DNA of 64,000 nt from Euclidia mi (GCA_944739405.2 OX123196.2:52056196-52120195), one strand, 5' to 3'. Shown: positions 10,672-22,239, counted from the first letter of the stretch. A program made the numbers and translations. Notes: generated by a model not told the origin, from the sequence alone.

Positions 10672-10800
10672 ATAATATCCTAGCGTTATCCTTTCTAAGA
10701 TGGGGTCAGCTCTAACCAGATTTGACGGAATATTAGCTTTTCTACAGAGCGCCTATAATCTGAACTCCGCAGTCCAAATTTCTTGGTAAAGTAAACCGTA
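10672..10800 (-). repeat. SINE-1 remnant
   Basis: CCTAGCGTTATCC, CTCTAACCAGATTTGACGGA and a degenerate TCTGAACTCCGCAG occur in SINE-1 antisense order, with internal deletions. Confidence 0.5.
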
Positions 10801-11530
10801 TAAATATGTATTAATTAAAAGGATTTTTAGCACTGAATATTTCGAAACCATATGCAAAGACAACTCAATTTATAAGCAAGGAAGCGCGTTAACGAGGCTT
10901 TCGCGTGCCTTAATACTAATGAGTCATTGTTTTAATGATACCAAGGACAGCTAAAGACTAAGTTTGTTCAGCACGGATAGTTTATCATTTGACTTGTGAC
11001 GTAAGTTGCGACCTCAGTGAAAGAAACTGCGGAATATATTTCTACGCTAGTTTAAGACTATTAGGCTGCTTTAATTGTTGTTTTTGTGGCTTCGTAGCTA
11101 CTGAATAGAAAAGCTAATTTTAATAAGATTTATGTATGACGCAATAACTTAAAAGAAAAGTATACTGTATTTTAAAGTAGCAATGTAAAAGAAACGAATA
11201 CAACGGGGTCATGGCTTCACACGGAGTTATTTGCAAGCATTTTCGTCACTGACCTAGCGTTATCCCTGTTTCAAAAAAGTCGTGATGTATGCCGTGGTTA
11301 AAACAACAGTGAAACACTCTGCACGACATATCGTAACCAGACCATTGCTGACTCAATTTACAAGCATTTTAATATTCCTAATATAACGGCTCATCTGTAT
11401 ATCAATGTGCAGTCTATCTATATATCAATGTGCAGTTGCCTCGTACAATTACCGTTTTGCAGAAAATACAGTTGAACTTCAGAGAATATCCATTTTACTT
11501 CCGATTTCAAACATGAAAATATCATATATT
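10801..11530. other. No recognisable feature
   Basis: A near-duplicate phrase (ATATCAATGTGCAGT) occurs twice about 26 bp apart at 11398-11437. Otherwise nothing. Confidence 0.45.
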
Positions 11531-11545
11531 ACTTCCCAAGAAAAC

Positions 11546-11926
11546 TTACGAAGTCCGAAGGCGGCGATAGCCTAGTGGAGATAACAACGGACTGCCATGC
11601 AGAGGGTATCGGGTATCGGAAGTTATGTGCGTATTAAATTGTTAATTATCGGTTGTCCCGTGCCTTGGAGAGTACGTTAATCTGTCGGCCCCGGCTGTCA
11701 TGAAGATCTTTGACAGTCGTTATGGGGAGTCAGTACCATCAAATAAACTGATACTGGTCTAAACCATGGAATATCGCTATCCCTTTGGGTTGCGGAGGTC
11801 AGACGGCAGTCGCTCTGTGGAAAAGTTGATATTCTGTCATATCAGGTTAGACCAGTAAGCGGACCTCAGGCTCCAAGGCGTGTAGGCCTTGTATGCAACC
11901 GAGATAACGCTAGGTCGATGATGATG
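11546..11926 (+). mobile_element. SINE-1, full length, with 15-bp TSD
   Basis: A 381-bp insertion flanked by ACTTCCCAAGAAAAC (11531-11545) and ACTTTCCAAGAAAAC (11927-11941). The tRNA-like head has a good box A, TAGCCTAGTGG, at 11568-11578. Box B is degenerate (about 11606-11625). The body runs through GTCTAAACC, GGTTGCGGAGGTCAGACGGC and GGTTAGACCAGTAAGCGGAC to the 3' tail GATAACGCTAGG(TC)GATGATGATG. This is the reference copy for the family in this window. Confidence 0.85.
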
Positions 11927-11941
11927 ACTTTCCAAGAAAAC

Positions 11942-12436
11942 GTAACGTATCTTCATTCTAATATTTTCATGAGTGACATGTTGGTCTAGATGTTAGTGAC
12001 GCGAACTGCTAAGATGTAGATCGTGGGTTCGATTTGCAGCAATTTATTTTTTTGTATAATAAGCTCGATTATTTGGTATGTAAAAAGTTATCACTCTCCA
12101 GCCACTTTCCTAATTATTTCAACACAAAAATCATACGATTTCATCGCTCCGCTGCAACTTTAACTAATCACAAACAAACAAAACATCGCATTAACAATAA
12201 AAGTAGAGAACTATAAATAATAAGGATATTACTCAAAAATTGTACATAAATCTAAAAATCACCAAACACAACATGCCATTAGTAGTAAGCTCGTGAATGT
12301 AGTGTGAGCTGGTAATCCGGTTGGAGCAGCGCCAAACTGATAAGCCCGGGTCACCGCTCAACATGTGACCTACATGCCTGCTACGACGGATCTCACGACA
12401 CCTCTACGTCTACGGGAACACTACTCAATGTCTATA
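11942..12436. other. No recognisable feature
   Basis: A short GC-richer patch near 12300-12400 is not assignable. Confidence 0.4.
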
Positions 12437-12995
12437 ATAATATTTACCAAAAGTGACAAATGTTTAAAGGATTTGTCACTTTCACAAACGGAAACTTTTG
12501 TAAGCGGACGAAATGAAAGAGAATTTGTGAATTTATGGAATAAAAATATTATTGAACTGCCGTCCAGAAATTTTAAGGCATTTTTCTTGCAAGAAATATA
12601 TACCTAATAAATAAATAATATTCTACCATATACAAACAACAACATCTAATTCCAAACTAAGCAGAGCTTGTACTTTGGTTACTAAACATATATAAATATC
12701 CTTTTTTTTTGTAAATATTTTATATAGAAACACCTATAACAAGACAAACCTCGATGTTCACGCACACTACGTTTGACTTGAGCGGGAAACGAACTCGCGA
12801 CCTTTGGCGGCGTGGCGGCGTCAAATAATATTCACCAAAAGTGTATAAATATAGGTATGCTTTAAAACAGAGAATATCGTAGAAGATTTGAGAATTTACG
12901 AACTAAAAGATAGTGGTACTGAATAAGCGGCATAAATAATATTTCTGAATTGCCACCCTGAAATTTAAAGGATATTTTCTTAAAGCTAATTTTCA
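12437..12995 (+). repeat. Diverged direct duplication split by SINE-4
   Basis: The segment from ATAATATTTACCAAAAGTG to GGCATTTTTCTTGCAA (12437-12597) recurs in diverged form from ATAATATTCACCAAAAGTG to GGATATTTTCTTAAAG (about 12826-12990). SINE-4 sits between the two copies. Confidence 0.55.
12623..12822 (-). mobile_element. SINE-4 with 10-bp TSD
   Basis: A 200-bp antisense copy bounded by AAATAATATT at 12613-12622 and 12823-12832. It includes the tRNA-like head (GAGCGGGAAACGAACTCGCG at 12780-12799, the antisense of the T-arm) and the conserved AAGCAGAGCTTGTAC. The TSD is AT-rich and overlaps the element's own tail, so its exact limits are uncertain. Confidence 0.6.
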
Positions 12996-14640
12996 TTCGC
13001 TTAAAATATTTCCAAAGATAAAAGTGAGTTGTCTTTCCACTCGCAAATAGATTTTTAGACATTTAAGCTAGGTTAAACTAACCTCGGTCTCGGGATGATT
13101 TATGTAGATTGAGTAGTCTTTGAGTATAAAAATTATTTATACTGGATTTTCAATGAGATCTCTAGATTTTCCGCTGACAAAGGCACCTCTACCTTATGAC
13201 TAATAGTTACGTATTAAAAATTCTTTCGCAGGAAAAAGCCTTAACTCAGTAGGAACGCAATTATCGAACGAAGGTTGTATGAGTCGGGTTGAGCAACTTT
13301 CTACAGTGCTACACAAATTGGAGCTCCAGCATTCATAGATATATTTCAACAGAACGATTTCAAACTTTCAAATTGAGCTCGTAAGATAGTATTTTGCTCG
13401 TATTCAAGAGTTGTTTTCAAACTCAGATGGTATGCTTTACTGGAATGGTTTTGTTCGCGTGTTTCATTTGTTTTTATGGGAATTGATGAACGTGTATTGT
13501 GTTACGTAGATTATTTGATGGTATCGTCAAAAATACTTATCTACGTGATGACGTTATTAAGCTTTTGTATTCATCTGTATAGAATACTTTATAAAAGCAA
13601 TGTCATTTTTATAATATTTACCATTAGGAAATCTCAAAATATTAATGTTATGAAGCGAAAGAATACCCTTGTTAGATCCTACTATATCGATATCTACCGA
13701 AATTAAGGCTGTCTGATGCAATCATGTGTCACAGCTGTATATAATAAGAAGGCATGATCACATAGCCTGGACAGGGTTTTCTGCCTCCAGTTGGAGAAAC
13801 ACCCTGTTCCTTTACAATGGCATTAGATCTGAAATCTTTCCTAAAAAAATTGCTTTCTTCAGAACTACTGTTTGCCATCGCCGGAAATAACAGTACCTAC
13901 ATTAAATTGTCGGATATATTTTTATTATTTCTGACCCACATATTTTCTAGTGCAATATCTTGCACTAGGAAATAAAATATCTGCTGTTTATTGATATAGC
14001 AAAAATATAGGTTACGATCGTTATAAATCTCGATTGTGATTGAGAGCTCATAAAATGTAACATCTTTATTTTATATCTCGTCTTTGATCTTGTATTGAAA
14101 CATGTGGAAGGAAGAAAGTATTGATGCTACAAGGAAACTCTAGCATGTCTGAGTACATAGGTACAAGGAAATGTTCTCAGTATATTTTTTCTTTTCCCTC
14201 CTGAAGAGAAGGAATTGAAGATAAAAGAACTGAAAAGACAATTTATAAGTACCAACCGATTTGAAACGATAACCTTTACAGTTTTCACTTAATAAAACCT
14301 TAATAAGCCTTTCTGTAGCGTTTTAGCAAATAAGTGGTTCAATAGACGACACAAGTTAATTAAGTCGTTATTTTACCGACGTTTTTTAAAATGCGGTCGT
14401 TGCCAAAAATAAATAATTGCGAATTATCCACAAACTTATATGTGTAGCCATACAAGTGTGACTCATTAGTTTGTAGGCACGTAGAGCTCCCACGCGTGTC
14501 AATACGCCTCCCAGAGGGATTGAGAAAAAGGGGTGCGCTGTGTACTTACTACTCGACGTGTATTTACGTATTGAGGTTCGAGTACGAAGGATTTTATTGA
14601 GCAAATTTACGTCATCGATCACACCTTTGGCATTGAAACT
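12996..14640. other. No supported feature
   Basis: AT-rich, with short spurious frames at 13476-13706 and 14386-14622. A weak stem (ACAGGGTTTT ... AAACACCCTGT) is at about 13772-13806. Confidence 0.4.
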
Positions 14641-14960
14641 TTAGCAACGGTTTTAGAAGAATATGTTATATCCATTTTAATCGTCATAGAGCCTTTCGCA
14701 TTCTACTGCTGCATATTCGCCTCTCATAATTTTGGGCCCAATAACGTTGTGAGTCATTGGGAGGATTTGGCCTACTATACTCTCCTGGCTTAACGGGTTG
14801 GTACAAGCTTTATAGTTGAGACTGTCGTCTCTTCCGAAAGCTACTAGTGGCTTCGTGTATTTTACTTAGTTGCCCGTGACACCCACGGCACGAAATGGGA
14901 TGGCAGTTTGTATTTTTAATCCGTCACTACACGAATATTAATTTTGCTATACTACGATAT
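14641..14960 (-). repeat. RTE tail gamma region, antisense remnant
   Basis: GGATTTGGCCTACTATACTC followed by ACGGGTTGGTAC and, downstream, CCGTGACACCCACGGCACGA has the same order as 16600-16815. The central part matches the cleaner copies at 24016-24116 and 47039-47161. Decayed and incomplete. Confidence 0.5.
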
Positions 14961-16175
14961 AGTAAGAACGGTGCCAACAGTAAAGTTAGGAGGTAGTCGG
15001 AGGTACAGAATCGTTTCGTGCTTTATTGTACTGATATAATTGTTTCAAGTTTTGAAGATGCCGTTTCTGATTCTCTGTGATTTATTGCTCTCCCACGAGA
15101 TCTACGAGTAGACTGTACTTCAATAAATATTTATTATAGTGTCGACTATTTTTATATTGCAACGGAAATCTTGGAACATTTGTCAAACCTGCGCGGTGCT
15201 CTATTGTTTATGAAATTTCTGTCAGTATTTGTTGTGTTTTCACCATATTTATTAGAACGTACCTATGATATATTGTTTATTTCTCTTAAGATTTATAAAA
15301 ATTATCGCGGTTAAGCCGAGCAGTAAGTTTCAATTATTGGTTGTAGACGATTTTTTTATCTGAACATATATTCTTCCGTATTCTTCGTCTATTTGGGCAC
15401 AAGGAGCTGATATTTGGCATGTATTTTCCTTGGTGACCGTAGGGTGCACTAAATAGGAATCTCCCAAATTTCCTACGGGATCGGCAAGAAACGGTTCATC
15501 TGAAAAAAAAAACTCGTATAGTTAGAGCTGTACAATGTTCTATAGTCTAACCTCGTGACATAGAAACGTATTCGTTTGTTAGATGGCGCACAATAGTCCG
15601 GTCCGCACAAAGACTAATGACTTAGAAGAGCCCTCGTACCTTGATGATCATTGAAATTGAATTAATATGCATGATTGTATTAATTACTTTACCAGTATCT
15701 ATGCTCTGATTGTTGTGTTTATAGGGCAAACATTATAATGAAGTACATTATACGTAAATGTTTTGGAATCAAACTATGGATTCGCGGTATATTTGTTTTA
15801 CTGACATTATAATTAAACCGAATTATCTAGAAACTACATTATTAAATGTAAAAATTTGCTCAAATTTGAATAAGATTGTACTTGTTGGTTATGTTTTTAA
15901 GATCGCTTACGATGCAACAATAGCATGGCTACTACCAAAATTGCAAAAAAAAGTGATATTTTTTGGAAGTAGGTCACTCTGTTGGATTTCCGGAGACTGC
16001 TATAAAGAACCCGAGCTGTCAGATAAAGTTTAAACGTGAAATATACGAGCTTTCAGTACTAGACATAATCACTAAACCAAGAACAACCGCAGTATATCTA
16101 TAAGAACTAGTTTAGCTTTGAAAGGTTAAAATAAAAAGTGTATTAGTTTCTGCCTCATATTGATAAGCTCGAATA
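14961..16175. other. Unassigned; one 91-codon frame
   Basis: A 91-codon ATG frame at 15758-16033 has no domain I recognise. Part of it (about 15803-15840, TTAAACCGAATTATCTAGAA...) resembles the loop of the fold-back element at 24791-24925, so it may belong to a repeat family. Confidence 0.35.
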
Positions 16176-16186
16176 TATTTATTTAG

Positions 16187-16468
16187 GAGAGGATGGATAA
16201 CGAAAGATTGACCAAGCAGATATACAAGGCAAGTGTGAATGGGACAGGACGAAGGGGAAGACCTAGGCGGACGTTGTCTGACCAGATTGGAGACATCCTA
16301 AAAACAGGACAGGTTAGAAGTACCCTGAACAGAAGAGCATGCATGAGGAATCTGATGGGAGTGAATGAAGCAAGAGAGATATGTCAGGATCGTTGCAAAT
16401 GACATTCCGTAGTCTCTGCCTACCCCTCCGGGAAACAGGCGTGAGTCTATGTATGTAATGTATGTATG
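16187..16468 (+). mobile_element. RTE-type LINE, 5'-truncated, 11-bp TSD
   Basis: A 282-bp insertion bounded by TATTTATTTAG at 16176-16186 and 16469-16479. It contains the last codons of the LINE protein (16193-16402), then a short 3' UTR (CTCTGCCTACCCCTCCGG ... CAGGCGTG) and TATG repeats. Only the extreme 3' end was copied, as is usual for target-primed reverse transcription. Confidence 0.75.
16193..16402 (+). pseudogene. RTE LINE ORF C-terminal fragment
   Basis: A 69-residue frame ending at a TGA stop. The first ATG follows GAGAG inside a truncated insertion, so it is not a genuine start. The product is basic (GRRGRPRRTL near residues 18-27, then RRACMRNLMGVNEAREICQD at 48-67). This pattern of a Gly-Arg-Pro-rich stretch, an amphipathic segment and a final RACM-type motif is familiar from the C-terminus of RTE-like reverse transcriptase polyproteins in moths and butterflies. 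No RT or endonuclease domain is present, so it has no enzymatic role. The 11-bp target duplication and 3' tail around it show that it arrived as a retro-insertion. I rely on memory of the family, not on an alignment. Confidence 0.65.
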
Positions 16469-16599
16469 TATTTATTTAGTCTTATATTTATGCAAATGTT
16501 TCACATTTAAATTATGATCAAAGGGCTTGTAAACGGCAACATACACGCACCTTAACCTTGGAAATACCCGTGAATATACCTTTATTACCTTTTTATTTA

Positions 16600-16815
16600 C
16601 GTAACAGTCTTTCACAGGACACTATGAAAGACTGCTGCTTACAGTCCAGGATTTAAGCATTAGCTTAGAGCAGGATTTGGCCTACTACGCCACACTGGCA
16701 AAACGGGTTGATAGGGTTTGGTGACGAATTTTCCGGTTCTTTGCAAATGTACTATTAATTGTTTCGTTTGCTTTTTACGACACCCACAAAATGATTTTAA
16801 TTTACTTATGAGTAT
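16600..16815 (-). repeat. RTE tail gamma region, antisense remnant
   Basis: AGCAGGATTTGGCCTACTAC, AAAACGGGTTGATAGGG and ACGACACCCACAAAATGA occur in the same order as at 14641-14960. Diverged copy without a readable TSD. Confidence 0.5.
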
Positions 16816-18408
16816 AGTTTAAGTTCTAAAGTGATTAAACAGTCGGTATGTTTTATGTACTGTGTAACACATATTAGGTTGTCTGTTAATAAAAAAAAGA
16901 AGATTAATAAAAAAAAATACCTAGTTAAAATATACGAAACGATATACATATTCCGAGCTTCTAATATTCAAACCATAACTAATTAGTTATCAAAGACCAA
17001 AACCAAAGACAACATAAGACTAAAGGCTCACTGATTTATGAACAAGCTCATATTAATAATAACTCTTAGTAGGACATAACTCAATTAGATTTATGCCACG
17101 TCGGTGAAGGATTACGATGCTCCTTAAAGACATGGTCTTTAAGTATTGATTAATGGTCGTTCTGCCGAGCTCCTGCTTTATGGTGGGAATGAGGATGATA
17201 TACTCTGGGATAGCAGCAATTATCATTAATTCGAGATACTGCTAATGATCATCAATAAGATTTTTTATTGAATGACAGTGTGAGATACAAATTAGGATCA
17301 ATTTTAACAAAGTTGTTACGGATACGCATTATCAGATTTAATAATATACTTATTTTTAATGCTTAATTATCTATTAAGAAATTATTGAACAACAACTAAC
17401 ATAACAATTATTAGCATATAATATATGTAACTTAAATCCCACAGGACTTAATTTTTTGACCAGCATTGAAGCTAGTTTTGATAATGTAATTTTGTAAGCC
17501 ATTTTAAGCATTTGATTTTATATTAGTTTGGTCATTCAGTGCACCTTAAAAGATTTTGCTGTCAGCACTTGTTTTCAGCGACAACATATCCAAAACAAAT
17601 ATCGGTCCCTACAAAGCCATGTGGTCAGGCGTGAACATTTAAATTTTAAAATCGATTTGGTATTATACGGTCCGCAAAACACGCTCATTGCAAAATGTAA
17701 CGCACAGTTCAACTGTACCGTCTCCATAATATACTTTTGATATTTTAAATGGCTTTTGGTACTGAATATAATAAGTAAATATAGTAGCAGAATCAATTGT
17801 TTGACGTCTTCAATTAAAAAGTAAATACTCTATCAAATAGTAATAAATTAAGATGACCATAGCAGACTTTGAAGTCACTTTTTTTTATAATTTTCTTTGT
17901 CGCTCTGGTCGCTCTGGATAATTTTCAACAACAATGTTGTACCTTTACGTTTAGCTTTCAGCTCTTTCTCAGCTCGGCATCTTTAGTTATAACAACAGTG
18001 GTAGCTTACAAAGTAAAATTAAACAGAGCGCGGACGATGTCACGGACGTAATGTTATTGTGACAAAATCAGTGCGATCAAATGTGCCGACAACCATTCCA
18101 ACCTTAGAATATTATTATACCTTTGGGTGTTCGCGTCGTGCTTGACACACAAACGGTCTAAAAATAACTTTCTCTATCCGTTTTAGTACTTCTATTATAT
18201 GTTTTGTTTCAGAATTGTGTAGTAGATTAATTGTTGTTTGCATCTAAAGTAATATTATGAAGCAAAATAGTTTGTTCGTGTGATTGAACGTAAACTTGTG
18301 GTCGCAAAATTCGAAAGATAATGTCAATAAATAAGATCTATGGTTCTCGGGTATGTCGTTTTCATCTCATATTAAGCTGATATACCGTCAATTGAGCTTG
18401 TAAGTCAC
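16816..18408. other. No supported feature
   Basis: AT-rich. A TTG-initiated frame at 17869-18051 has a hydrophobic start but no ATG. A short direct repeat (GTCGCTCTG twice) lies near 17899-17917. Nothing else recognised. Confidence 0.4.
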
Positions 18409-18445
18409 TGATGCAACCGGGATAACGCTAGGACAATGATGATGA
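18409..18445 (+). repeat. SINE-1/RTE tail alpha fragment
   Basis: GATGCAACCGGGATAACGCT followed by AGGACAATGATGATGAT is the 3' end shared by SINE-1 and the RTE alpha tail, with nothing of the body upstream. Confidence 0.55.
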
Positions 18446-18841
18446 TTTGTGCCAATGGAGTGTGGTTGGCCAATTAGAATTTACTATGCAGCTATTATTA
18501 AAAAAAGGCAAATGTAGATCTGTATCGATTGATTCCAATAGTATGTTCATCTAGTTGATGTTATATAAGTGGTTAGGCTATATCAGGCAATTCGGTACTT
18601 TTTGTATCCGAGCGAAAACTATTTCAATAAAGCTGTCCCGTCAGCAGTGAGGCGCAAATAGCAAAGGCGCCAATATCAACGCACACATACAAATAGCTAC
18701 TGTCTAAGAACCTGCATAATTCGAGACAGGAACCTAACACATCAAACAAACCCGATTCTACATGAATCATCGAATCTTATTCATATTAGGTTGACATTAT
18801 GAACACACGCATACCAGCACCTTATTACAATTTATAGGTCA
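18446..18841. other. No recognisable feature
   Basis: Upstream or intronic sequence flanking the promoter-like patch. No feature identified. Confidence 0.4.
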
Positions 18842-18965
18842 GCCATCAGCCCTTAACAGGTGTAGGACGGGACAGGAAGTGTCGTCCGCCATGACACTTA
18901 CCGGAAACGGCGCCATGTTTAATATGGCCGCGTTCCTGCGCACGCGCTTAGCAACCGCTAATTTG
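18842..18965 (-). promoter_or_regulatory. CpG-rich promoter-like patch
   Basis: A sharp island of G+C and CpG in AT-rich surroundings. On the plus strand it contains TGCGCACGCGCT (18937-18948), 11 of 12 positions of the NRF-1/Ewg palindrome as I remember it, a CCGGAA core (18901-18906) of ETS type, and two YY1-like cores (GGCGCCATGTTT and AATATGGCCGC). Such clusters mark TATA-less housekeeping promoters in animals. On the minus strand the patch leads directly into an ATG in good context and a splice donor (18902-18916). I infer a promoter firing leftward. No transcript data are available. Confidence 0.45.
18902..18916 (-). CDS. Candidate first coding exon (5 codons)
   Basis: On the minus strand the sequence AAACATGGCG gives an ATG (18916-18914) in a near-ideal insect start context. 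Five codons, M-A-P-F-P, follow and end exactly at GTAAGTG (18901-18895), a consensus 5' splice site leaving phase 0. Upstream on the same strand lies the CpG-rich patch with its NRF-1-like and YY1-like motifs, which would be the 5' UTR and core promoter. I found no convincing phase-0 acceptor and exon to the left within the window, so the rest of the gene, if real, is far away or unrecognised. The protein cannot be named from five residues. ATGGCG in this position also doubles as a YY1-type site, a common arrangement in first exons. Chance is a real alternative. Confidence 0.35.
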
Positions 18966-19193
18966 TATGGTGTCAACGAATTTAAATTACGAACATAATA
19001 AATGGCCAGTTATGATGGAGTTAACTTATGGGTTAGCTTTGATGTGGTTTTTTAAGTGTTATGTTCTTGGATAGATTACTGTTATACATTTGAAAGAAAA
19101 TATGGACAGTATTGTTTAGAACTCGTTTTTAGAGGTTAAGATGCATTGTAATTTAGAACATCCGTATTTTTTTTTTAGGTTTAAAAACATTCT

Positions 19194-20392
19194 CCGTCTT
19201 ACTTATAAATATCTCGTTAAGTGTGACTTAGCCACCTCCCAGCTGAATAGCTGTCAAGCATTTAAACAACGCTTAAATTTTCCTTACTTATAAACGTTGA
19301 TTAGCTGTTGTTTCGCTGAGTAACTGATAAAGAACGATACACATACGAGGGCCACAGATTAAAACCTAAATTGTCGACTAAATAACGCGATTGAACGAAC
19401 ACGCTTGGCTATTTTGTATCTATGAGTCATAGATCTCCATGGCAACGATATTCTGACAAATAACAAAAAGTCCCAGAGCTGGTGAAAAATTTTGGATATT
19501 TTTTTGAAACATGAGAAATATTGATAAATTTTGAAATTTACGAATGTTTTTTTTTCTATTATTGCACTTTATTTGAGATTTAATATAGCTTCAGTGTCTT
19601 ATACTAATTACGGATGTATTTTTGTTTTTCATAAAAAGATCTAATAAATGTTCTTTTTCGAATATTGTTATTATTTAGGATAGAATTATAGTATATTTAC
19701 TCCGAAAATATTATTGAAAGAGCACATGAGTGCCGTTTGTCGTGCTTTCGCGAGAGCCAACCGCATCGCAATTCGCAGGAACATGAGCAAGAGATACAGC
19801 CAATATAAGTTCTCCATATAAAAAGTAGGTCATCTAGAATGACTCAATTTTTTTTGCCTGTACAAAGATTCAAGTGCTTGTAGGGAGACGCTACACTTCA
19901 ACTAGACCTCGACTACCTAATTTAGGTTCATTTAAGGACAATCACAGAATTTCCTGTAATGCCTCAATATTGGGTATGTTACCAAAAATTGTTTACCAGC
20001 TCTCCTACTATTATGTTGTTCTAAAAATATCGGCAAGAAATAATTTATATCTAGACAAGTTAAATCTTCTATATAATTTTGGAAATCTGCTAGATCGTCA
20101 AAATCTATGTTTAATTATAAGTAAACAACATTAAAATTGAAAGAAATGCAAATAAATAATTTTAACAATGTATAATAATTATGTCATTGATCGAACAGCT
20201 GTTTCAAGTAAAAGCCGCCATTGTGCCTCTCAGCAACATCTAAACAAGGTCCCGGTATTGTTTAAATTTGACAGCTATTTAAGCGTCACTTAGTGGCTGC
20301 TAAACGCTAAGCAGGGTTTATAGGTAAGGTTTTTGCTAATCAGCCTCTCAGCAGTCGTTTAAAATGTTGACTAACGTTTATAAGTAAGAGGG
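19194..20392. mobile_element. 1.2-kb inverted-repeat DNA transposon, copy 1
   Basis: Left end CCGTCTTACTTATAAA and right end TTTATAAGTAAGAGGG form terminal inverted repeats. The termini extend into imperfect subterminal inverted repeats of about 150 bp that contain CTTACTTATAAACG and GCTAATCAG/CTGATTAGC motifs. TCT flanks both sides (19191-19193 and 20393-20395), and copy 2 at 28228-29445 is flanked by TAA, which indicates a 3-bp target duplication. A 86-codon frame at 19874-20134 is not transposase-like, so the element is non-autonomous. I cannot assign the superfamily. Confidence 0.8.
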
Positions 20393-20395
20393 TCT

Positions 20396-21449
20396 ATGTT
20401 TATTATTTTCTAATGTTTTATGATATTATTATGTCAGTAGATAAAAGTTTACTGTTATATATTTTAACGAAAATATGGTCATGAAAACTTGAGTTCTGAG
20501 GTTAAGCTTTTTGATGCTGTGATGAACGTTATTTCTCTTTTTGTTTTTTTATTCGTTGCCAAGAATAATTTTAGTAGGTGGGCTTTTTTGTCGATAAGTA
20601 CCAAAGTCTTCTTCTTTTCGTGTCAATAGTTCCTAAAAATAATTTCCGTCAAACTGATCCGCTGTAATAAGTATAAGTACCAAAGTATTTGAGCTGTCTG
20701 ACTGTTTATTTTACACCTATTTAATATACTTTCGGAGCTTAGAAACGTTATACTTCATTGGGCTCTGCATATTCCCTCGCATGTATATATACAATAAAAA
20801 TAAATATACTTTAACAAAGACTGGCACCTTGAAAGTGTCTTTTCGAAGAATACTATACCTTTTTTTTGCCAAAATACGTAAACATAAGTTTCTTAGAATC
20901 GCGTCCTCTTTCTAATTTTATTTCACTGCACCAGGAATGGTAAGGTATATTATCCTGTCTACTATAAAAGGACCTTTTAAATGGTAGGCTTAATCGATTT
21001 AACTGTTTCTACGCTCGGTACCTCTGATAATAACTTAACAAGGTAGTCACAGGAAACGGTACGTTTTGGCGAGTTTTATACTACGTGTTTGTTTGTTCAA
21101 TAGTCCGTGTTATTGAATAATTTAGATAATTTGGGCGCGGCCAGGTGCATTACGTTGTGCAGGGGTGAGTTGATCTTATCTATGTATCGATTGTTTAAGT
21201 GCTTATGACGTTATGTGAGAGGCATTATGATTGATTGATTCTATGTATTTTGAACATGGTTTGCTTGTTACGTATAGAAGCTATTTGGTTCTTTTATCGC
21301 ATCGATTTGCGTTGCGATATTGTTTTCATGTCGTAACTACTTACAACTGTCCTACGATAGAATTAAATTATACAAAAGAGGACCAAGTAAAGCATTACAG
21401 ATAAGTACTGACACTAAGTATTCATCCACTCTGAAAGGCCCATTGTTAC
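20396..21449. other. No recognisable feature
   Basis: AT-rich. Nothing supported on either strand. Confidence 0.45.
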
Positions 21450-21454
21450 AAAAC

Positions 21455-21690
21455 ATCATCGCTATATTTTGGTTGCGTCCAAGACTTGCTTAGAGCTTGC
21501 TTTTCTAGTCTAACTAGATTTGATAAAATATTAGATTCGGCAAACATGACTAAAGTATATGTATTATCCTAATGTATAAGCTATATTGCTGCAAAATTTC
21601 ATCAAAATCCATTTAGTAAGATTTGTTAGTAAAAAAGATTAACAAACATCTATTTATCCCCACAATCTTTCGCGTTTGTGTTAGTAATAG
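21455..21690 (-). repeat. SINE-1 remnant followed by Helitron-like remnant
   Basis: CATCATCGCTATATTTTGGT, GCGTCCAAGACTTGC and CTAACTAGATTTGATAAAAT follow SINE-1 antisense order (about 21455-21545). From about 21590, AAATTTCATCAAAATCC and a later ATTTATCCCCACAATC resemble the interior of small Helitrons. Both are degraded. Confidence 0.4.
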
Positions 21691-22236
21691 GATGCCGATA
21701 TCACGGCACGATCTATTTAGTGAATTGCTCAACCCAATCAATCAGATTGTAACCGATCCCATCGCTCTAATGGTTGTACGTATAATGATACGTCGTACAT
21801 GATTAATGAATCAGCTGGACTCGTCGGCGAGTCACTTCCTACTTGAATATTATAAGTTTAGTGCAGTCGCAGGTATGTAAGTGCTTTTGTAGGTATGGAG
21901 TGATGTGTTGGGAGTTGAGTTTATATTTATACCAATATTGAATATGGACATCTTACATGACAAGCTTTTGTTTGCAATGTTAGTAAGGTATTTGGATAGA
22001 TATGTTAATGATATAGGCATTATTTATTTAAGTATCTATTGTGTGTATGTAATCATTTTTTTTTTCACCACCAACGAGTCATAGCGATGATTAATTATCC
22101 AAATTGTATACTCGCTTAAAACAATGATTGTCATTACTCAAAACTAAATAGCTTTGTCCAAGAATTGAAGTCTCATAATAGGTATTAAAGACAAATTTCT
22201 ATTTGTCTTCAAAACATTTGCTACTACATCGGTCGT
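21691..22236. other. No recognisable feature
   Basis: Nothing supported. Confidence 0.4.
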
Positions 22237-22239
22237 AAG

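Noticed and set aside
17869..18051. Secreted protein with a signal-like N-terminus
   Set aside because: The frame starts at TTG with no ATG and no promoter or splice support, and the hydrophobic start comes from a poly-T run.
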